A DNA stretch of 64,000 nt from Acanthosepion esculentum. Taxonomy: Eukaryota; Mollusca; Cephalopoda; Sepiida; Sepiidae. Position 1 is the stretch's first letter; the number at the start of each line of letters is the position of its first letter. The stretch covers positions 61,704,102-61,768,101 of the forward strand of contig OZ038500.1 of NCBI GenBank assembly GCA_964036315.1. Direction: 5' to 3'. This document shows, piece by piece, positions 12,620-23,991 of this stretch. The notes beneath the pieces are model-generated. The model was not told the origin of the DNA, made no database searches, and saw nothing but the letters and a program-made list of their open reading frames with translations. Position numbers and translations under genes: made by a program.

Positions 12620-13265
12620 ATTTTGTGTCACCCCCCACTATGTCTTCCTAACTGAGCAATGGTGAGAGGGAAAAGATCATTCAGGCCTTCAGTAGTGGTA
12701 CCAACATTCATACTCTGGCTTCCATCTTCAAAGTCTATTCAAAAAACCATCAAGAGAATGGTGAATAAGTTTAAAAAAGAGGGAACAGTAGAGAGGAAAA
12801 CTGAATCAGGAGGTTACACCAGCGAGGGGGGGGGGGGGCATCATTTCAACTTAGAGCTAAATACATTCTTATTGTTCAAAGTAGAATCTAATAGTGTTAT
12901 AAAAACCTCAGAATTCCAGTAAGATATCTTTAATCATTTCTAAGATACACTGGTTCAAACTTAATCTAACAATTGGACAATTTTACTGTTACACCCAGTA
13001 AGTTTAATGTGACTCATGCCAGAAAATACCAGATTGCTTGAATTGAATTTAATATCAATAAGGAACTCTTGTTCTAAAAGAAGTTGATCTGTGGTGATCC
13101 TAATATATAATGGGCCAACCCTAAGTGATAATTCTTGTTTAAAAAAAATAAATAAATAATAATAATGTGAATACAGAGTGTTAGTTGATATCAGAATAGT
13201 CTTAGCACCCAGTGTTACACCAGATCACCAAATAAGTTAAGTACATTTAGTGGGGTGACATAAAA
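12620..13265 (+). pseudogene. Tc1/mariner-type transposon remnant with transposase helix-turn-helix
   Basis: Inverted termini ttttgtgtcaccccccacta (12621) and, reverse-complemented, cttttatgtcaccccactaa (13265). Just inside the left end, in two frames, are KIIQAFSSGTNIHTLASIFK and, after a frameshift, KTIKRMVNKFKKEGTVERKT. This is the amino-terminal DNA-binding fold of Tc1/mariner transposases (..Q-x-x-x-x-G-x-S-x-x-x-I-A...V-x-x-x-x-x-K-F-K-x-T-G-S-V..). The catalytic domain is missing. Confidence 0.6.
12995..13195. repeat. Direct repeat, copy 2
   Basis: Second copy, ~780 bp from the first. This one lies inside the inverted repeats of the transposon at 12620-13265. Confidence 0.7.
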
Positions 13266-13834
13266 GATGTCCTAACAACAAGGTGCAGATCCATGCCACA
13301 CAGACCCCTGACATATCAACATGTGGTTAACCTGGCTGCACCTAGAATGTACACATGTTGAACCATAGATTAGGTAGATATATAAGCACCAACGCAAGAG
13401 AGAAGAAAAGTCTGTCACATCTTGGTGAGATGTAGAATCCATGTTTGGAGAAAACTCCAAAGCCATTAAGTAATTAAAAGTATAGAGTTGAATAAAATGT
13501 AATATCATGAACGAAATTTGTTTTAATCATGCATGAAGATAACATTGCACTAGCATACAAAGAGTAGTGTTTCTTTGAATTCATCTGACAATCATTAAAC
13601 TACGCACCAAGGCATGTGAAGTTTTGCGGACAGTCATTCAGCATCATGTTCACAAAGACGAAAAGAAATAAAAATGCAGGTATATCAAGATTGGGCTCTG
13701 AACAAAATATAACAAAGGAAAAGATATCAGGGACAATCAACATTCTAATCAATACGTTCTCCAACCTGACTTGCAAAAGCAAACATCCGAGAAATGTGCA
13801 AGCAGATATAAAAGGCAAAACCGTATCAACTTAC

Positions 13835-13957
13835 CTTTTGGTGTCAAGCTAATATAACTGGGACGTGGGTCCTGGAAAACTCTTTTCAAAGGGAAAATAT
13901 TTTGAACTTGCATACGATAAATGCATCCTTCAAATCCTTTTCCAAGAGGCATGGTGT
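13835..13957 (-). CDS. Nrx-IV/CNTNAP: Neurexin-IV/CNTNAP-like protein, exon: end of laminin G domain 4
   Basis: A 123-nt exon, phase 1-1 (acceptor CTTTTTCAG, donor GTAAGT). It encodes DTMPLGKGFEGCIYRMQVQN, IFPLKRVFQDP and ..SLTPK. GFEGCIYRMQ is the terminal LamG strand, and the xPLK that follows is the CNTNAP-type N-x-I-A/F-P-L-K. In the family the next segment is a short stalk, a transmembrane helix and a cytoplasmic tail with a protein-4.1-binding motif. No exon of that kind could be recognised down to position 1. Confidence 0.92.
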
Positions 13958-14266
13958 CTGAAAAAGTAAATTTAAAACAAGATTTTATAGTAAAAAATAA
14001 TCAAATAAGTTTTGCTCAGGAAGGCGTCTACCTTATTTGGTTAACTTCATTTTTTTTTTTTTTTTTTTTTTAATAGATTTATAGTAAATACCGTTATATA
14101 TGTATACAAATTTTGTACAATGTTTCCTACTTGTTAAAAATAAATTCATAATATTAACACATTCTGTGCAATAAAATGTTTATATTTTCATCAATAATAT
14201 CATCCATATTTTTTTATCCCCGCAAAAAGTGCTGGTATTACATAATAAAAATGTAAATTCACATAG

Positions 14267-14270
<4 letters not shown>

Positions 14271-14319
<49 letters not shown>
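14271..14319. repeat. (TG)n microsatellite
   Basis: About 24 uninterrupted units. Confidence 0.97.
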
Positions 14320-14321
<2 letters not shown>

Positions 14322-15514
14322 CAATAAGCTCACAGTTGAAAAACATTGTTTTTAAACTGAATTTTTATGCTAAATTTCCCTTGATAATGTTTGATCTGCA
14401 CAATAAATATTCATGACTGAATTAAACAGAACTAGAAAAGAGATTATATTGAAAAATAAAGATGTGCAAAACAAATTCTCATACAGAGACAGACACACAC
14501 ACAAAATATACACATAATATACAAACTCACAATATGCACACAAATATTATACACACATACACTAGCCACGTATTATAGACGCACACACACAATATACATG
14601 CGCACGCGTATTATATACGCACGCATATTATATACGCACGCACAATATACATGTGCACGCATATTATATACGCACGCACAATATACATGCGCACGCGTAT
14701 TATATACGCACACACATATCAGACATGCGCAGATATACACACATGCATGTACACAAGACATGCACACGCACACATCATACATACGTGCACACACATCATA
14801 CATACGTGCACACACACATTTATAAATATATATATATATATATATAAACAGAGAGAGTGAAAAAGAAAATGTACATATGCATAAAATGTACGAAATTCGT
14901 TGTGTACAAACTGAAAGCACAATATCTTTTGTCATTGCTGCTTCATAATGGTATGCAATTGATTTGTATCAGGGATCCTGGAGGTCTTTTTGCCGTCATC
15001 CAATCACTGAAAACCCTCTCTCACTGCATGAACACTACACTACCAACATACAAAATATCTCCTTTCTTTCCAACCACCTACTTTCACCACAACATCCCCC
15101 ACTCAGGAGCACAAAAAGGGGGGGGGGGCTGATACTTAAAAAAATAAAAAATAAAAAAATTAAACTAAATTAAAAAAAAACAAAAAAAACACTACTCCAT
15201 TTATTACAATGTTTACATTCCATTTGCTGTGTTTTGGGGAGATAGCAGATTACTTACTCTCCTAAATTCAAACTACTATTCCTTTTCTGTACAATTTGTT
15301 TTTCCTTTCTTTACACCATTTGTTGCCAGATTTAAAAGCACATTTCTGTTTTGCATGCTTTCTGCAGGGAGGACAGTGTGCCCGGGAAACAATCATGCAA
15401 CCCTGACTGCTTCCCATGGATTTGGTTCTTATGCAATAAACTAACTTGATAAATAATAACACCAAAACTTTAATTTTTTTTTAAATCAATATACCCAACA
15501 TTCATCAAAATAGC

Positions 15515-16001
15515 AATAGCAAACACACACACACTCGTCGCAATAGCAAACACGCACACACTCGTCGCAATAGCAAACACGCACACACTCGTCGCAATAG
15601 CAAACACGCACACGCACACACTCGTCGCAATAGCAAACACGCACACGCACACACTCGTTGCAATAGCAAACACACACACTCTCGTCGAAATAGCCAACAC
15701 ACACTCGTCGAAATAGCAAACACACACACACACACACTCGTCGAAATAGCAAACACACACACACACACACTCGTCGAAATAGCAAACACACACACACACA
15801 CACTCGTCGAAATAGCAAACACACACACACACACACTCGTCGAAATAGCAAACACACACACACACACACTCGTCGAAATAGCAAACACACACACACACAC
15901 ACTCGTCGAAATAGCAAACACACACACACACACTCGTCGAAATAGCAAACACACACACACACTCGTCGAAATAGCAAACACACACACACACTCGTCGAAA
16001 T

Positions 16002-16046
<45 letters not shown>

Positions 16047-16087
16047 GTCGAAATAGCAAACACACACACACACGTCGAAATAGCAAT
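15515..16087. repeat. CA-rich minisatellite with TCGTCG(A/C)AATAGC units
   Basis: About 18 units of the form actcgtcgaaatagcaaacacacacac with variable (CA)n length, 26-36 bp. Units left of 15680 carry CGTCGCAATAGC, those to the right CGTCGAAATAGC. The Cys/Val-rich minus frames are repeat translations. Confidence 0.93.
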
Positions 16088-16658
16088 AGCTTGTACATTT
16101 TATAATGCTATATAGTTTATCAAATCCATGAGAAATGTTTAATTTTTTTTAAATAAAGCATTGTTGCAAAAAGTGACAAAAAAAAAAAAAGGCACCTATG
16201 AAAATATGGTTCTCAGAATTCATGCTCTTTTTATTCCAGATTATCTCAATTCTTCCCTCTATTTTGAATTGTAATCTCAATTTCTTTCTTAATGAACATT
16301 GTACTTTTATATCAGTAATTATTGGAACAATTTTTTAAAACTAAATTGCTTTATTAATTACAATCAAATAAAAAAATAAATCCTTCCCAGGACGAAATTA
16401 TTACCTGAAGTCTAAGTTCTAGGACCGAGAAAAAAATGAGATTTAATAGAAAATGTTGGGTTAAAATGTGCCTTCCTCATTTCTCAAAGATTACCAGATA
16501 AGGCATCAAGCAAATTTGCAATCAAAACAACAAATATGAAGATATTAGTCTCAATAACTCAGTGAAAATTAAACAGATGAGTTCATCTCACAACTTCAGA
16601 TAAGAATTATTAATATATATATGTGTGTGTGTGTGTGTAATTTGGCAGCAACTTTTCT

Positions 16659-16748
16659 TTTAAACATGTAGTATTGAATGTTAAAGACAACATAGTCAAA
16701 AGAAAATATGCAAGACTATGTTGTCTTTAACATTCAATACTACATGTT

Positions 16749-16751
<3 letters not shown>
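16659..16751. repeat. Inverted repeat with 35-bp arms between simple repeats
   Basis: The arm acatgtagtattgaatgtta-aagacaacatagt is present left and right in opposite orientation around an ~18-bp spacer. (TG)n lies left and (TA)n right. The left arm lies about 20 bp from the (TG)n, the right arm within a few bp of the (TA)n. Confidence 0.9.

Positions 16752-16753
<2 letters not shown>

Positions 16754-16805
<52 letters not shown>
16754..16805. repeat. (TA)n(TATG)n microsatellite
   Basis: Lies between an inverted repeat (left) and repeat G (right). Confidence 0.95.
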
Positions 16806-16806
<1 letters not shown>

Positions 16807-17388
16807 GCTTAAAAGCTGTGCTATTGGGTGGAATTTAAGCTAGCTATTGATTGGGCCTTCATTGCAACAGGTAGGGAGGAGTAGATGTGATAGGCAACAA
16901 TAAACTACAAAAGAACTCAAAATTGATTGTTGCATTTAAGTATTGCAGTAATATTAAGCTTACCTTTTAGAAATTTAATGATAGATCTGCTGCTGCCACT
17001 TAATTTAATGACAATTTGATCTATGTAGGTCCTTACTTACAAGCAATTATTTTTATTTCATGGGTGACTTTCACTGGATTCTGCAATTAATTTTGGTTAT
17101 TCCCAAATTTACTTCCAAATCATAAAAATCATACAATAAAATTTGCAGTAATGAGAACTTGAGAATTCACAATTTAAAGATTGCGAGTCCAGATCCAGCC
17201 TGGAATGTTTTTAATTTGCTCACAGTGTGATTCCAAAATGTTATGAGATGTTGGGCTATGGCCTCTACAAGTAAAGTGGAAAAAGCAGGAAACTGTAACA
17301 CACTGACATTGGCATTTATTATATAGAAGAGGAGTTATGGAGAGTTGTGTCCCTTTAATTGGAAAAATGTGCAACACACTGGCATTTA

Positions 17389-17390
<2 letters not shown>
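16806..17390. repeat. ~510-bp dispersed repeat G, copy between (TA)n tracts
   Basis: Colinear with 23992-24510. It starts at a (TATG)n/(TA)n tract and ends at gcatttatgatatatat. Confidence 0.75.

Positions 17391-17424
<34 letters not shown>
17391..17424. repeat. (TA)n microsatellite
   Basis: Right edge of repeat G and left neighbour of the inverted-repeat element. Confidence 0.95.
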
Positions 17425-17427
<3 letters not shown>

Positions 17428-17439
17428 GTGTATTTAGGC

Positions 17440-17930
17440 AGCATTTTTTCATTCATACATGTTTCATTAAATAATATAGATAAGTGTTGTCTATATATTT
17501 TATGTATGTTCTTTTCATATCGTCTGATAAGCTTAATAACATTATCATTAAACAATGAAAGAAAATCACAATATTGATACATATTTTTTAATCCAATCTA
17601 AGCTTTCGGCTTACATAAGCCATTATCAAAGATGACAATTACACAATATATTAAGCAATACACGAACAAGAAATTGATGATAGTCTGTTTTTGTTTACAT
17701 GGATGATTTCCAAGCAACGATAAACACGTGCATATAAGACGCTGAAAGCGAAAATCGCACCACAGCTCATGTAAGCCGAAAGCTTAGATTGGATTAAAAA
17801 ATATGTATCAACATTGTGATTTTTCTTTCATTGTTTAATGATAATGTTATTAAGCTTATCAGACGATATGAAAAGAACTTACATAAAATATATAGACAAC
17901 ACTTATCTATATTATTTAATGAAACATGTA

Positions 17931-17935
<5 letters not shown>
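17440..17935. mobile_element. Inverted-repeat element bounded by (TA)n, Penelope-like terminal repeats
   Basis: 17440-17612 and 17770-17935 are inverted copies (~95 percent by eye), with ~155 bp between them. Both arms contain gccgaaagcttagattgg. Read outward, both encode FLSLFNDNVIKLIRRYEKN followed by HKIYRQHLSILFNETCMN with only one residue different. The left copy has a hammerhead-like core (minus, 17596-17630). (TA)n tracts lie at both outer edges. Assignment to Penelope-like pseudo-LTRs is inference. Confidence 0.6.

Positions 17936-17991
<56 letters not shown>
17934..17991. repeat. (TA)n microsatellite
   Basis: About 28 units at the right edge of the inverted-repeat element 17440-17935. 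Confidence 0.96.
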
Positions 17992-17993
<2 letters not shown>

Positions 17994-18184
17994 CAATTTT
18001 GAAATTTCTGACATGTTTACTGATCAAAGAGTGTCACCAACAAAACAGATTTTATTTCAACCAAATCAACATTGGTGAGATAGAACACGATTCACGTTAT
18101 GTCACATAAAAGCCATGTGAACACTGCCTTTATTTATTTACTTTGGTTGTATTGGCTTTTTAAAAATAAATTTTACTAAAATTT

Positions 18185-18515
18185 TACAAATTTCAACTCA
18201 GTTTTTACACTATATTAAGACTATTATCCTCATCTTTGTTGTTATCACATTTTAGCCATTGTGCCCTCCAGCCTTCCTCAGGTGTATATCAATCTGGGTA
18301 ACCTACAGGGAATTCTGAACTCAACCCTTTATTTAATCTATACAGATGGACTCTTCTCATTCCACTGCTCATGTCTACAGATATCTACTTATTATTTAGT
18401 ACTGTTTAGTTATTGCTCACCAGTCTCCACTGAGGCAAGTGCCCAGGGATTGAATCTCTCACTATGAAACAAAATTCACAAACCAATGCTTTAATCCACA
18501 AGGCCATTGTCCCAT
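18185..18515 (-). mobile_element. SINE family B, complete tRNA-derived copy
   Basis: On the minus strand: A-box-like tggccttgtggattaaagc, B-box-like gagagattcaatccctgg, a body with gagcaataactaaacagtac, a core cctgaggaaggctggagggc, and a 3' end with acaaagatgaggataatagt. It shares the core and 3' half with family A but has a different head and middle. Confidence 0.75.
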
Positions 18516-19349
18516 AGGACAATTTGCTGAAGTGAACTTGGAGACTTAAATCTTATCTGCCTGCTGATTATAGTTGCAACTGCTGCTGCCTGTCAAATTT
18601 TGACTGCTACTACTGCAATTGAAGACCTGCTGTTATTCTGTCTTTACTTATTAATGGCTCCTATATTGAATTTATATATATGCTAGGTCTACTAAGAAGG
18701 TCTTCGTAGCCTAGAATATGTGCTGATTCTTTCAGATGTATAACTCATGTTCTTCCTTGTCCAGTATTTTCACTTCATTCCACAAGGGTTGATGATTACC
18801 CCTTTCCCTCTATACATGATCAGCCATGCTTGATTTCATTGTCTCACCACTCACTAAAGGTTTTCGATGTTCCTCCAGCCTTACTTTTAGAGGGTGGCTT
18901 ACTCACCTTTATATTCTCTGCCCCAACTGCAAGGAGTTAAGTACACACAATTCTTGGTCACATTCTCTCCCATGTAAGCCTTTACTCAGAGATTTCTCTG
19001 TAAGTTGTAATTGCTGTAATATCGTTCTGAGGTTGTATTTGACCACAGATCTTATGAATTTTTTCCAATAAGCCATTGGCATTAAGTAGACAAACTGTGA
19101 CAATTTTCTGGTCACCCTACTTCTATTCTCACCTGTAGACGCTGTTGTTATTCTGAAGGATACTTTGATGCTGATCATTTCTTGTTAGTATATGTCTGGG
19201 TCACCACTTATGATTTTTAGTCAGTTTTGTAGGCAACAAACAATCCCTTTCTTCACACTACATAGATGACAGAAATTGAAGTCGAGGTATTGTTCACCGA
19301 GGGTTTGCTTTGATATGGTTCTCTATGAGTTATTAGTACATCCAGGATC

Positions 19350-19460
19350 AGCCGGTGTGTACTTGTACTCAGTGGGAACAGGTGAGCAATAACTGAACAG
19401 TACTAAATAAAAATAAGAACTAGATGATATCCCTAGACATGACCAATGAAAACTCATGAT
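19350..19460 (+). mobile_element. SINE family B, fragment
   Basis: Contains gagcaataactgaacagtac and gatgatatccctagacatga, matching the middle of family B. It ends in an AT-rich (AAAT)n stretch. Confidence 0.55.
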
Positions 19461-19642
19461 AATAATTTTGATTTTAAAAAAAAAAATAAATAAATAAATA
19501 AATAAATGTAACGTCAATTAAGAAAGAAAGCAATTTACTAAGACAAAAATGTATAGGTGCTTCAATCATTAGATCACGCACAGTAAATTTATGTCCAGGT
19601 TCTTACATTTACGTTTCACCTTCCTGGACAGGTCTTATCACA

Positions 19643-19654
<12 letters not shown>

Positions 19655-19679
<25 letters not shown>

Positions 19680-20100
19680 AAAATAAATAAATAAAAATCG
19701 GCTAGATTATATACCCTATTATATACCTATCAAAAAAAATAAAAATAAAAAATAAATAAATAAAAATCGGCTAGATTATATACCCTATTATATACCTATC
19801 AAAAAAAAAAAAAAATAAAAAATAAAAAATAAATAAATAAAAATCGGCTAGATTATATACCCTATTATATACCTATCAAAAAAAAAATAAATATAAAAAA
19901 TAAATAAAAAAATCGGCTAGATTATATACCCTATTATATACCTATCAAAAAAAAAAAAATAAAAAATAAATAAATAAAAATCGGCTAGATTATATACCCT
20001 ATTATATACCTATCAAAAAAAAAAAAATAAAAAATAAAAAATAAATAAATAAAAATCGGCTAGATTATATACCCTATTATATACCTATCAAAAAAAAAAA
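19655..20100. repeat. Six-copy array of a 39-bp core separated by A-rich linkers
   Basis: The core atcggctagattatataccc-tattatatacctatc is repeated six times without visible change. The separating (A)n(TAAA)n linkers vary in length from about 25 to 35 bp. Confidence 0.92.
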
Positions 20101-20376
20101 ATCTAATTTAAATTTAAAATTTCAGCATCTGCTCTCCTTCATGCACATATGTAATCAGTGTAAATATCACTTTAGAATGAAATGAGTCATATAAAAATTG
20201 TTTCTTTATCAAAACATAACTAAGGACCACACAGCATAGTTGCCGTATAAACCAGAGATTGGCTCTGTGGGAGTTGAAGAAACAGATCTGTCTGACTAGA
20301 CATCTACAACAGAGATGAGCAATGACCCCAAGCAGACAGGCAAATCAGGTACAAGTGACTAGACAAATAAATTTAC

Positions 20377-20473
20377 CATTTCGACCAATGTACATGATAG
20401 CTGGATCATTCAGGATAGTATCAGCAGAGTCTGCCACAGGAATCTTTCTTATTGTTGGTTCATAATTGTCAAC
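20377..20473 (-). CDS. Nrx-IV/CNTNAP: Neurexin-IV/CNTNAP-like protein, exon: laminin G domain 4, middle
   Basis: A 97-nt exon (acceptor TTTTTCCAG, donor GTAAAT), phase 0 to phase 1. It encodes VDNYEPTIRKIPVADSADTI followed by LNDPAIMYIGRN. This matches the family stretch between the H-x-V-x-I strand and the ..LGK/YIG.. strand of the last LamG domain. A 16-bp minisatellite begins about 80 bp upstream of its acceptor, on the intron side. Confidence 0.9.
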
Positions 20474-20554
20474 CTGGAAAAACAGCATATTAAATAAGCA
20501 TCACAAATTGTGTATACTGAATAATTTTTAAAAATAAACAACAAAGTCAACAGA

Positions 20555-20803
20555 ACACATACTTGTAATAACACATACTTGTAATAACACATACTTGTAA
20601 TAACACATACTTGTAATAACACATACTTGTAATAACACATACTTGTAATAACACATACTTGTAATAACACATACTTGTAATAACACATACTTGTAATAAC
20701 ACATACTTGTAATAACACATACTTGTAATAACACATACTTGTAATAACACATACTTGTAATAACACATACTTGTAATAACACATACTTGTAATAACACAT
20801 ACT
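20555..20803. repeat. 16-bp minisatellite, about 15 copies
   Basis: The unit is acacatacttgtaata, identical in all copies seen. It lies ~80 bp upstream (in gene direction) of the exon at 20377-20473. Confidence 0.95.
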
Positions 20804-21540
20804 ACTTCAAACTTCCAACTTTCCAAAGAACACCAGGATGTAGACAAATGCATTCTGTCTACCATAGACATCACATTGGTTCTTGAAAATGACCGAGATG
20901 GTCAAGATTACTTTAACAAAATAGCACAACATGACCTTAGGAGAATTTATCCTTAACTTCAAGCACAATAAACACTTATTCAAAAATTGGAAATAAAAAG
21001 TAAAAACAGACTTTGTCAATTCATTTCCAATCAAACTTGCTTGCTGACTAAATAAACCAGATTCGCATATGATAAAAATGTAGTTTTAAGTTAAGATATA
21101 TTTATGAGTAAAGTGCTGAAGGTCATGGATAGAGTGGATGTCAATATACAAGTTGACATTGAGGTCAACACCAAGAAGCAACAGTGTGTTTCATGCTTGG
21201 CTAGAAGATTGCATTCAAGCATGAAAGATTGTTACCCCACAATGTTGACCTTGTAGAATATTGGTTGGCTTGCAAGTGGTCTGACACACAAGTAAACTGG
21301 TGTAGTCACTTCAAGCTAAAATGCAGCCCCCGAGTCATTTAATGGAGAGATATATGGGTGAATAGTCCACGCATGCAAATATGTTGGGCAGGTCCATTCC
21401 AGCAAAGTCGACCTAACCACCTGCTGCATTAGGTGCTCTCCTATAAATGATGTAGATTAGCTGGCTTGCCTTTCTAAGCAGATACAGGAAGGCAGCCATA
21501 TTAGCAGGTAAGTCATTTGACTTCTACAGACATCAGTGTT

Positions 21541-21543
<3 letters not shown>

Positions 21544-21617
<74 letters not shown>
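21544..21617. repeat. (TA)n microsatellite
   Basis: About 37 units just left of the palindrome at 21626. Confidence 0.97.
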
Positions 21618-21625
<8 letters not shown>

Positions 21626-21628
<3 letters not shown>

Positions 21629-21751
21629 GTGAACAGAGAAGTCAACACTTAGAGGTGACAGTGTTTCATGCTAGATGCAATCATCAGGCCTGACGATTGC
21701 ATCTAGCATGAAACACTGTCACCTCTAAGTGTCGACTTCTATGTTCACTTT
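21626..21751. repeat. Near-perfect 126-bp palindrome next to (TA)n
   Basis: Two 63-bp arms with three mismatches by eye and no spacer, centred on ggcc at 21687-21690. The arm word is gtgacagtgtttcatgctag. The left edge is ~10 bp from a 74-bp (TA)n tract. A diverged single arm appears at 21140-21230. Confidence 0.92.
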
Positions 21752-21851
21752 CATATTTACACACACTATGTCTGATATTGAGCACTTTATCCCAAAAATA
21801 TAGCACACTTTAAGACTATTTCTTCATTCATTCATATATATATATATATGA

Positions 21852-21882
<31 letters not shown>

Positions 21883-22845
21883 AGGTAATGAGGAGCCTTA
21901 AACAGCTTCCCTTAAGCCAAAATTTTTTTTAAATCTTAAAAACTTGCTTTAGCTGCAGAAAAAAAATTCATCAATCATTGTAAAAAAATTCACGAGATTA
22001 TTAAAACAGAAATATGAGCCAACATGGCTGTTTCTTCAAAAGCATTCAGTAAAAAAAAAAAAGAAAAAGCATTAAATTTGTGGTTAAAAGACATGAACAG
22101 AAAACCTGTTACAAATGACATTAAAAAAAAACTTTAAATTTAAAAAATAAGGTGTTGATTTCCTGATGGAAATTTTTGGCCATCACAAGACAATGTTTGG
22201 TATGATCTACAGATTTCACCAACTTCCAAAAACAGCCCTACTGTGACTAACAAAGTCCTATTCATCAATTTCAATTGGTGATTTTTCAAAAGATTCTTTA
22301 ATGAGGTTTCAGATTGTTCTATACAAATTTGTACAGAACGAATGGAAACTCAATGCTTATTTGGAAAAATCTCTTCCTGAGGAAAGCTTTCTTTGAAAAT
22401 GAACAGCAGACATTGTAATATGTTTTGTATTTAATTAGCAGATATTGCTCAAAAGAAATTTTGTGACGTTTGCAAGAAATGTTGCTGTTTGCAAAAAATA
22501 ATCAAATTAATTAAACAACAATACATTAAAGTATTGAAAAAAAAAAAAAAAATTCTTGAAAAACCAAAACAAAGCAAGACAATATTCATTAATGAAGTCA
22601 TTTCAGTGAATTCAGAAATTGAAAATGATTTCTCCATCAAATTCATCTGTCTTGGCAAAATGATGATAATGAAGTATCTCCAGCTGATTCAACAAATCTG
22701 TATTTGGGTAATTTGTCAATTCAGCCACATTTTTATTTTTAAACCATTTTTTTCTACAAATCCATCAAGTTAATTTAACTACTACAAATAAATCTTATGC
22801 TTTGCTAAAAAAAATAATTAAAACAAAGAAATTTAATTTACATTA

Positions 22846-23178
22846 TTTACATTGTTTGGACTGCTGTCCTGATCTTTATTGCCATATTCACAGCATGGCC
22901 CAGTGGATAAAAGCGTTGGTTGGATCCAGTGACTTGACCAAGAGTTGTGAGTTCAATACATAGGCTATTGCAGTGGTGAACAAAAACTTGGAGAGTTGAG
23001 TTAAAGGGAGATAACAGACATCTGGAAGAGGCATGGCACATGGAACTAGAACAAAGAGTTCAGTTTGAAAATCCAATCAACTGAAGAAGGCCAGAGTGTA
23101 CAATGAAACGTGAATACGGCAAGAGGACAACAGTCCGAATAATTTAAATTACAATACCTCATCTCAGAAATATAGACG
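22846..23178 (+). mobile_element. SINE family A, full-length copy preceded by an inverted 3' arm
   Basis: The head at 22894 has A-box-like atggcccagtggataaaagc and a B-box-like gtgagttcaatacata. The body and 3' end ..ttacaatacctcatctcaga close it. Immediately upstream, 22846-22893 is the reverse complement of the 3' region (tttacattgtttggactgct..), giving terminal inverted repeats. Confidence 0.85.
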
Positions 23179-23782
23179 TTGTGCCATTATAGATGACAGA
23201 AAATGAGATGCAAAAATCCAAAGATTCACTGCAATAGCAAAAGGTGTCTATTAGAAACAAGAAGATTTTCTTTAAAAACAAAGGAAAAAGAGTAATCAAT
23301 ATGGAAGTGGATTTTGCTTCTAATCTAGTACTGCACTTAAATTCTGAAAGTATTTTCTTTTTATGTATTATAGACTTGCTACCAGAGTTCTTTAATTTCA
23401 ACCAAACCAAAAAATCAGAATTTAAAATGAAGCATTGTGAATATGGCAATAAATATAGGACAACAGTTTGAACAATGTAAATAGTATAGACATATACCCA
23501 CATATGCATACAAGCTGTCTGGGCATCATGTGAGCATGAAACTCAGGTTATGGTGACTGCCACCCTTTTATAGCATTTAACACTGTTAAGTGTTTTTTGC
23601 TCAGTCTAGGCAATCTAGGCTTTGAGCACTTTACTGAGCAGGTAAGTTTGCCTTTAGGCATTTTTCATTTTCTTTTTTCAGTATTGTTTTTATTCAAGAC
23701 TATCTGTATAAGAGTTTAAGGTTTTGGCAACTGGTTCCTTGCTTCCATCAGAGGTTTTGTTTTTCTTTAACACAAACATACA

Positions 23783-23785
<3 letters not shown>

Positions 23786-23840
<55 letters not shown>
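23786..23840. repeat. (TA)n microsatellite
   Basis: Interrupted once by TT. It is followed within 150 bp by another tract (23970-23991) that bounds repeat G. Confidence 0.95.
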
Positions 23841-23991
23841 ATAAATTAATTGATTTAAAATGTTTTTTTGCTACACAGTGATAACCATGTTTCAAAAATG
23901 GAAGCTAAAGCCCTTGAATTTAATTTTATTAAACCAAAGACATTAGTTCCATTTCCTCGTCAAGCGAATTTATATATATATATATATATAT

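Larger units (their letters stand above)
1..13834. other. Intron or 3' side of the gene, no exon recognised
   Basis: Several repeats and DNA-transposon remnants, listed separately. I looked on the minus strand for a stalk/transmembrane/cytoplasmic exon in the expected phase 1 and found none. The gene's last exons may lie beyond position 1. Confidence 0.5.
13958..20376. other. 6.4-kb intron
   Basis: (TG)n, a cryptic CA/CG/TA stretch (14560-14830), a CA-rich minisatellite (15515-16087), two inverted-repeat elements, SINE B copies and an A-rich array (19655-20100). 18520-19320 shows nothing recognisable. Confidence 0.65.

Noticed and set aside
15470..16098. Cys/Val-rich ~197-residue minus frames
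   Set aside because: Translations of the CA-rich minisatellite; three frames give equivalent low-complexity peptides.
22894..22965. tRNA gene
   Set aside because: A- and B-box-like words are present, but they form the head of SINE A; the sequence does not fold as a full cloverleaf by eye and continues into the SINE body.
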